Made by a program: the position numbers and the translations under genes. Below the pieces are notes generated by a model, which searched no databases, was not told the DNA's origin, and was given only the letters and a program-made list of their open reading frames with translations. Of a stretch of 11,477 bases of DNA, positions 6,628 to 11,477 are shown one piece after another. Position 1 is the first letter of the stretch; the number at the start of each line of letters is the position of its first letter. The stretch is taken from the NCBI GenBank assembly GCA_915070155.1, contig CAJZFK010000015.1:1-11477 (forward strand), written 5' to 3'. The DNA is from an uncultured Candidatus Saccharibacteria bacterium. Lineage in GTDB: Bacteria > Patescibacteriota > Saccharimonadia > Saccharimonadales > Saccharimonadaceae.

Positions 6628-7355
6628 AGTTCTATCCCCAGCGTAGTTGACCATAATTCACTATCAAGCGGCCAAGGATTAAAAGCACACCCCTGTAAAT
6701 CAATTGATTGCTGCTGCATAACCGCCGCTGGATTATTAACCCCAGAACAATTCAAATGCCCATGCCCCAACCAGTGCCCAACTTCATGATTGATTACCAT
6801 ATGTCGATAATTACGAATATCACCACCCGCTTTATTCCACGCTGTAGTCGCGCCAGACCATCGATTATCATTGATAATGACAGAAGACCCGACTCGACAA
6901 CTCCAATCCGCATCACAACCTGACGAGAACGACGACATCAATTCGGCTTGCGACAGAATCAGATTGAAGCTTCCGCCCCCCTTCACTTCTTTAAAAACAA
7001 TTCCCATACGCGCCCAACCTCGATTATCATTTAAGGTTTCATTTACTAGTTTCGAGAATTCAGACAAATTTGATCGGACATTGCCCTTTGTTGATATTGT
7101 ATATGTGACTTCTTTTTTCGCTCCAGAATTTGATTTTTTTGACGATTGAGATGTGGAGTGCCAATCTGGAGTCTGGATATCCGACATCTTAAAGCTAGAT
7201 AGCGACGACGGAGATTTTATTTCAGAGAAAATTTTAGCACTAATCGCCTTCTTCGCATCACTCTTATTCTCATTGGGTGCTGTTATACTGACCGTTGGCG
7301 TTAAAGCAACAGCAATTGCCATACCACCAGAAGCCACCCTACATACCATACACAT
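6624..7355 (-). CDS. Secreted DUF3152-type zinc metallopeptidase (metzincin-like)
   Basis: The 243-residue product has a hydrophobic N-terminal export segment (about 11-26), a Ser/Lys-rich linker to about residue 80 and a C-terminal catalytic domain. The catalytic domain carries the metzincin zinc motif HEVGHWLGHGH at 190-200 (His190, His194 and His200 ligands, Glu191 base). Then come a Met-turn VMQQQ (Met213) and the C-F-NPWP end (Cys223, Pro227-Pro229), with further cysteines at 147, 153 and 203 that could pair. The HExGHxLGHGH...VMQQQ...GC..NPWP layout is that of DUF3152, a family I know mainly from Actinobacteria. Two in-frame stops (TGA TAA) lie just upstream of the ATG at 7355, fixing the 5' limit; ATGs at 7349 and 7322 are alternatives. 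The promoter spacing suggests a leaderless mRNA. It overlaps the next gene by 4 bp (ATGA). Confidence 0.85.
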   Translation of the reverse strand: MCMVCRVASGGMAIAVALTPTVSITAPNENKSDAKKAISAKIFSEIKSPSSLSSFKMSDIQTPDWHSTSQSSKKSNSGAKKEVTYTISTKGNVRSNLSEFSKLVNETLNDNRGWARMGIVFKEVKGGGSFNLILSQAELMSSFSSGCDADWSCRVGSSVIINDNRWSGATTAWNKAGGDIRNYRHMVINHEVGHWLGHGHLNCSGVNNPAAVMQQQSIDLQGCAFNPWPLDSELWSTTLGIEL

Positions 7356-7361
7356 GTAACC

Positions 7362-7390
7362 ATTTTATCATCGACCAAAACATACCACAA
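7362..7390 (-). promoter_or_regulatory. Promoter of the metallopeptidase operon, predicted leaderless
   Basis: TTGTGG (7390-7385), a 17-bp spacer and an extended -10, TGA-TAAAAT (hexamer 7367-7362), are followed after 6 nt by the ATG at 7355. The transcript should begin at or next to the start codon. Confidence 0.7.
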
Positions 7391-7406
7391 ACGTTTTAAG
7401 ATAAAG

Positions 7407-7437
7407 AAGAAAGCCACCCTATTAGGATGGCTTTCTT
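7407..7437 (-). terminator. rRNA operon terminator
   Basis: A 14-bp stem (7407-7420 with 7424-7437; one G-U pair in RNA sense) lies directly downstream of the 5S gene and upstream of the metallopeptidase promoter. The 3' arm ends CTTTCTTTATCTT, giving a moderate U-tract. Confidence 0.8.
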
Positions 7438-7442
7438 ATAAT

Positions 7443-7548
7443 TCGGCACCGTGCTAGTTTCCCACTTTCGCAGTATAATCGCCGCTGGGGAGCTTAACTT
7501 CTGTGTTCGGAATGAGAACAGGTGTTTCCTCCTCGCTATGGGCACCGA
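7443..7548 (-). rRNA. rrf: 5S ribosomal RNA
   Basis: Read on the minus strand, the ends TCGGTGCC (5') and GGTGCCGA (3') pair over 8 positions as helix I. Inside, the conserved 5S blocks are present, including the CCGAACACAGAAGTTAAGC-like segment of loops B-C and the GTGGGAAAC-like segment near the 3' end. At about 106 nt by pairing ends it is slightly short for a bacterial 5S; exact ends may differ by a few bases. Confidence 0.93.
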
Positions 7549-7732
7549 AGGAGGGGGTTACGACGCTTGGTTCCGTATATACTCCACGGTGGGCCAAACC
7601 CCTTTCTTCGATGTCCAACATCAGCACGGAATTGATTTTTAATTGACTGGTACTTTTGAAAAGCACCAATTACTAGTTAAGTCTACCTTATCCGCAATGT
7701 TTATGCAAGCATAAACTCCACGGACAAGGACA
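7549..7732 (-). other. 23S-5S internal spacer
   Basis: About 184 nt with no tRNA visible. It holds a perfect 8-bp hairpin (7699-7706 with 7709-7716) and a longer imperfect one around 7645-7671. CCGTGGAGT occurs twice (minus-strand sense; 7581-7589 and 7715-7723), each time followed by an inverted repeat. These are probably precursor-processing structures. Confidence 0.6.
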
Positions 7733-8012
7733 TAAAAAGGCAATGGGACTATTAGTACGCTTTAGCTCCATACATTACTGTACTTCCACCTTGCGCCTAT
7801 CAAACAGATAGTCTTTCTGTGTCCTCATAGGGAAACCTTATCTTGAGGTTAGTTTCGCGCTTAATATGCTTTCAGCGCTTATCTAGTCCGCACATAGCTA
7901 CTCGACAATGCAGCAGGTGGCCACAATCGATACACCAGAGGTGCGTCCGCCCCGGTCCTCTCGTACTAGGGGTAGATCCTCTCAAGTTTCCTATCGTCCA
8001 TACCGGATATAA

Positions 8013-8083
<71 letters not shown>

Positions 8084-8097
8084 AAGGTGCTCCCCCT

Positions 8098-8132
<35 letters not shown>

Positions 8133-8874
8133 AGCGCCGTCTATGTGAACTATTGGGCGCTATAAGCCTGTTATCCCCAGGGTAACTTTTATCCGTTTGC
8201 GCTGTCGATCCCACATTCATGTACAAATGTACGTACAGCGGATCACTTGCTCCGACTTTCGTCTCTGATTGGAATGTACTCCTCACAGTCAAGCTGGCTT
8301 ATGCGCATACACTATCACTTCGATTTCCATCCGAAGTTAGCCAACCTTTGAACGCCTCCGCTACTCTTTAGGAGGCAACCGCCCCAGTTAAACTACCCAC
8401 CATACACGGTCCGCTAACCGGATAACGGTCAGCGTGAGAACACAATCACAACAAGGGTGGTATTTCACTTGGTGACTCCACAAATACTGGCGTATCTGCT
8501 TCAAAGTCTCCCACCTATGCTACACATGTTGAAACCATATTCAATGTAAAGCTGTAGTAAAGCTCCATGGGGTCTTTTCGTCCTGGTACGGACAGACGGC
8601 ATCTTTACCGCCAATGCACTTTCACCGAGTCCTTCGCTGAGACAGTGCCCACATGATTACTCCATTCGTGCGGGTCAGAACTTACCTGACAAGGAATTTC
8701 GCTACCTTAGGACGGTTATAGTTACCGCCGCCATTGACTAGGGCTTCAGTTCGCACCGTGAAGCGCTCCCCTTAACCTTCCAGCATTGGGCAGGAGTCAG
8801 CCCCTATACATCCACTTTCGTGTTAGCAGAGACCTGTGTTTTTGATAAACAGTTCCGTGGGCTCTTTTGCTGCG

Positions 8875-9021
8875 GCCCCCACATCGTTAGACGTCAGAGG
8901 TTCGCGTTCAAAAGAACAATTCGTTTGCTCTATCTCAGAAAATTCGTTTTGTGATTAAAAATGTACTCTTTAACCTAATATTCACTGAGTGAACGCGGCT
9001 GATATCCACCGAAGTGGGGGC
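8875..9021 (-). other. Helix 63 expansion segment in 23S rRNA
   Basis: An 8-bp perfect stem (8875-8882 with 9014-9021) closes a 131-nt insert at helix 63, where E. coli has about 70 nt in the corresponding interval and this gene about 170. Inside is another 8-bp perfect stem (8903-8910 with 8990-8997) enclosing a very AT-rich loop. No reading frame of interest is inside. Confidence 0.75.
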
Positions 9022-9531
9022 AGACCTTATCCCGAAGTTACGGTCGCTGTATTGCCGAGTTCCTTAGCGAAGGTTCGCTCGTAAGCCTGAGTCTACTCGA
9101 CTCGAGCACCTGTGTTGGTTTGCGGTACGGGCGGCTAAGTCCACGCGTACACCTGCTTTTCTAGCCAGGGCTTTCACCAAAATCGCGACTCCGAAGAATC
9201 ACTTTCACTCCCTTTGCGTTCCCGCTCGGTTGGACGGATAAACCATGAATCCGCTTCGATTACTTCCCCGTGAACAGTGTACAAAACTTAACCGGTTCAG
9301 GAATATTAACCTGATGTCCATCGCCTACGCTCTGCGCCTCGGCTTAGGCCCGACTAACCCTGAGATGATTACCATGGCTCAGGAAACCTTGCTCTTACGG
9401 CCGAGAGGATTCTCACCTCTCTTATGGTTACTCATTCCAGCATTCTCACTTCCTACCGCTCCACCGAACCTTCCGATTCGACTTCACTGCTGATAGGAAC
9501 GCTCCTCTACCACTACACACTAAGAACAAAA

Positions 9532-9756
9532 TCAAAGTTTCTTAATCAATCTAAACCTTGGAATGATCTTTCCGTCTTTTTCAATATTATCTAAAAACAT
9601 TTTCTTAGGTCTAGCCCACAGCTCTCCGTCGCCATAAATGGCTCGATAAACTACAAGCTCTTCAAGCGTCTCAGTATGAACAGCTATACTTACAACAACA
9701 TACTTATTTCCTTTATAGTGTTTATAAACGCTACCTATGTAAATCTCATTTTCCAT
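9532..9756 (-). CDS. DUF1653 protein encoded inside the 23S rRNA IVS
   Basis: A 74-residue protein in the same sense as the rRNA. It matches the DUF1653 pattern over its whole length: Y-K-H-YKGN (11-17), HTETLEELVVYRAIYGD (27-43) and LWARPKKMF (46-54), ending PRFRLIKKL. DUF1653 is a short, probably all-beta domain of unknown function found as a free-standing bacterial protein; no nuclease or maturase activity is known to me. I start it at the ATG at 9756. The frame is open to 9876, but those extra codons translate conserved 23S sequence. No Shine-Dalgarno is present. An extended -10-like TGT-TACAAT ends 6 nt before the ATG. The stop codon (9532-9534) lies within the IVS stem, so cleavage of the stem could remove it. 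Conservation of the full domain argues that it is translated. Confidence 0.8.
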   Translation of the reverse strand: MENEIYIGSVYKHYKGNKYVVVSIAVHTETLEELVVYRAIYGDGELWARPKKMFLDNIEKDGKIIPRFRLIKKL

Positions 9757-9762
9757 AAATTG

Positions 9763-9771
9763 ATTGTAACA
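9763..9771 (-). promoter_or_regulatory. Extended -10-like element before the DUF1653 gene
   Basis: TGT-TACAAT on the minus strand (hexamer 9768-9763), then six bases and the ATG at 9756. The spacing equals that before the ROK and metallopeptidase genes. No -35 box is recognisable. The sequence is AT-rich, so a chance match is possible. Confidence 0.45.
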
Positions 9772-10435
9772 CAACTTTAACTTTGTACTTAGCGTGTAAT
9801 CCATATCTTCGGTATAACGTTTTAGCCCCGTTACATTTTCCACGCAAGATCTCTTGACTAGTGAGCTGTTACGCACTCTTTAAATGAATGGCTGCTTCTA
9901 AGCCAACATCCTAGCTGTTTAAGAAATCTCACCTTGTTTCCCACTGAACGTTAATTTAGGGACCTTAGATGATGGTCTGGGCTGTTTCCCTTTTGAGCAC
10001 CGATCTTAGCACCGATGTTCTAACTGCCGTGATTACACACATGGTATTCGTAGTTTGTTAAGGGTGGGTACAGTTGCCCGCCCCAGTCCTTTACAGAGCT
10101 CTACCCCCATGTGCTACTAACACGACGCTAGCCCTAAAGCTATTTCGAGGAGAACCAGCTATCTCCGAGTTCGATTGGCATTTCACCGCTAACCACAAGT
10201 CATCCAAACACTTTGCTGCGTATCCTGGTTCGGTCCTCCACCACCTGTTACAGTGGCTTCAACCTGCTCATGGTTAGGTCACCCGGTTTCGGGTCTAATC
10301 CTTACAACTTAATCGCCCTATTCAGGCTCGCTTTCACTGTGGCTCCGTCAATTGACTTAACCTCGCTGTAAAAATTAACTCGCTGGATCGTTCTACAAAA
10401 AGCACGCCGTCACCGGACAAGCCGGCTCCGATTAC

Positions 10436-10445
10436 AAGAAGACTA
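10436..10445. other. Abrupt 23S rRNA / topA junction (probable chimera)
   Basis: Up to about 10440 the sequence follows 23S helix 25. From 10443 it is the TAG stop and coding sequence of topA. There is no terminator, spacer, 23S 5' end or 16S between them. Confidence 0.7.
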
Positions 10446-11477
10446 TTTTTCATTGACTGTCTCACCCTTTTTATGATTTTCACAAGTGTCATTACTGCAA
10501 AAGAGTTTATCCCGGCCGTTTTTATAATGTTTGACCGTCATAATACTGCCGCAAAGAGAACATTTTTTATCTACCGGTTCATTCCATAAGACAAAGTCGC
10601 AATCAGGATAACGATTGCATCCGTAGAAGGTACGACCGCGTTTTGATTTTCGCTTAATCAGACTGCCTTCACCGCACTTGGGACATGTAATCCCCGTATC
10701 TTCGACAATAGCCTTCGTATTACGACATTCAGGGAAATTGGAACAAGCCAAGAATTTTCCGAAACGTCCGAATTTATAAACCATAGGAGAACCGCAGAGT
10801 TCACACAGTTCTCCCGATTCCTGGCCGGCTACGGTTACTTTTTCCATGCCTGCTTCCGCATGGTCCAGTTCGGGCTTGAATACATCGTAAAACTCTTTAA
10901 GTACGTGTATGTATGTATCGCTGCCCTGTTCGATGCCGTCCAGAGATTCTTCCATATGAGCCGTAAAGTCTACATTAATAATACCGTCAAAATATTCCTT
11001 TAACAGCTTGATTGTCACTACACCCAATTCTGTGGGCACGAATTGTTTGTCTTGCTTTTCCACGTAATTTCGATTCTTAATCGTATCCATAATAGGCGCA
11101 TACGTACTGGGTCGTCCGATTCCCTTTTCTTCCAACGTTTTAATCAGACTGGCTTCCGTATAGCGAGCCGGCGGTTGGGTAAAATGCTGAACCTTCTCAA
11201 CCTTTTTATTATGCACAATCGTATCTTCGTGAATAGGCGGTAATTCCTGGCTTCCCTTTTCTTTCTGTTCCTCATAAAGCTCCGTAAAGCCCTTAAAGAG
11301 TACCGTATATCCCGAAGCCTTTAATTCATAGTTGCCGCTTTCCACTGTAATGGACATGTGTTCCGTTTCAACGGGAGCCATCTGGCTGGCAAGGAAACGG
11401 TTCCAAATGAGTGTATATAAACGCAGTTGGTCACGAGATAAAAAAGCGGAGACGACTTGCGGCGTCAACTCCAACGA
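10443..11477 (-). CDS. topA: DNA topoisomerase I, C-terminal part (5' end outside the window)
   Basis: Type IA topoisomerase relaxes negatively supercoiled DNA. The visible 344 codons begin just after the conserved HEAIRPT region (frame reads SLELTPQ) and stay open to the right edge, so the toprim domain and catalytic tyrosine lie outside. Seen here (numbering from the second visible codon) are SRDQLRLYTLIW...ASQMAP (13-34) and the family motif TEASLIKTLEEKGIGRPSTYA (106-126). Three C4 zinc fingers follow, with cysteines at 224/227/244/250, 264/267/286/292 and 305/308/326/331. The three-finger tail and wording resemble Firmicutes, perhaps Negativicutes, topA, and not what I would expect for Saccharibacteria; this is judgement without a search. 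The ATG-like start near 11474 is only a TTG inside the gene. It abuts the broken 23S gene. Confidence 0.95.
   Translation of the reverse strand, partial: SLELTPQVVSAFLSRDQLRLYTLIWNRFLASQMAPVETEHMSITVESGNYELKASGYTVLFKGFTELYEEQKEKGSQELPPIHEDTIVHNKKVEKVQHFTQPPARYTEASLIKTLEEKGIGRPSTYAPIMDTIKNRNYVEKQDKQFVPTELGVVTIKLLKEYFDGIINVDFTAHMEESLDGIEQGSDTYIHVLKEFYDVFKPELDHAEAGMEKVTVAGQESGELCELCGSPMVYKFGRFGKFLACSNFPECRNTKAIVEDTGITCPKCGEGSLIKRKSKRGRTFYGCNRYPDCDFVLWNEPVDKKCSLCGSIMTVKHYKNGRDKLFCSNDTCENHKKGETVNEK

Larger units (their letters stand above)
9515..9797 (-). other. Helix 45 intervening sequence (IVS) in 23S rRNA
   Basis: The interval lies between the conserved domain II sequences on either side of helix 45 (E. 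coli ~1164-1185), a known IVS site. Arms 9515-9539 and 9773-9797 pair at 24 of 25 positions in RNA sense: 21 Watson-Crick and three G-U, with one U-U mismatch. The 233-nt loop between the arms carries a protein gene. A long terminal stem replacing a small hairpin is the classic layout of RNase III-excised IVS elements, which leave the rRNA fragmented. I see no group I or II intron core. Confidence 0.85.

Noticed and set aside
6624..7359. Plus-strand ORFs opposite the metallopeptidase (71, 92 and 68 codons)
   Set aside because: They are shadows of a gene with intact zinc-site and Met-turn motifs.
7549..7732. tRNA or other gene in the 23S-5S spacer
   Set aside because: No cloverleaf, T-loop consensus or convincing ORF is present.
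9515..9797. Group I intron or LAGLIDADG homing-endonuclease intron
   Set aside because: The insert has no visible intron core and no LAGLIDADG, HNH or GIY-YIG motif. It is too short and has the long closing stem of an IVS.
9757..9876. N-terminal extension of the DUF1653 ORF to an ATG at 9876
   Set aside because: Most of the 40 extra codons translate conserved 23S domain II and the IVS stem. The DUF1653 homology begins at the inner ATG.

Overview
The window looks like a piece of a Saccharibacteria (TM7, Patescibacteria/CPR) genome: small compact genes, AT-rich sequence, a short IF-2, a four-repeat ribosomal protein S1, an LPKTG-anchored surface protein, a small KGG-repeat protein of a type common in CPR genomes, and a 23S rRNA gene carrying large insertions. 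UGA is used as a stop codon, which argues against the Gracilibacteria/Absconditabacteria code. The assignment is by gene content and not by a database comparison.

Layout. 1-433 (minus): start of an unrecognised Ser/Glu/Pro-rich protein with a good promoter, running off the left edge. 538-4006 (minus): infB, rpsA and an LPXTG-type surface protein, with promoters in front of rpsA and the surface protein. 4083-5331 (plus): a two-gene unit of a ROK-family sugar kinase and an overlapping HExxH zinc peptidase with a C-terminal zinc ribbon, ending at a bidirectional terminator. 5373-5582 (minus): KGG-repeat protein whose promoter carries two inverted repeats. 5744-5897 (plus): promoter-to-terminator stretch without a convincing gene, a candidate small RNA. 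5911-7355 (minus): a translationally coupled pair, a membrane-anchored protein of unknown function and a secreted DUF3152-type metzincin-like peptidase. 7407-10442 (minus): rRNA terminator, 5S, spacer and the 3' four-fifths of 23S rRNA. 10443-11477 (minus): 3' half of topA, of Firmicutes (Negativicutes-like) appearance.

Most notable observation. The 23S gene contains, exactly at the helix 45 intervening-sequence hot spot, an insertion closed by a 25-position stem in which 24 positions pair (three as G-U). The loop encodes a complete 74-residue DUF1653 protein in the same sense as the rRNA. Immediately before its ATG is an extended -10-like element with a 6-nt gap, the same spacing seen before two other genes in the window (ROK kinase and DUF3152 peptidase). 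This suggests leaderless transcripts and independent expression from inside the rRNA gene. A second, roughly 100-nt expansion sits in helix 63.

Caution. The 23S gene stops abruptly near E. coli position ~530 and continues straight into the last codons of topA, with no 16S, no 23S 5' domain and no spacer. This is most simply a chimeric contig, and the topA part should not be assumed to belong to the same genome.
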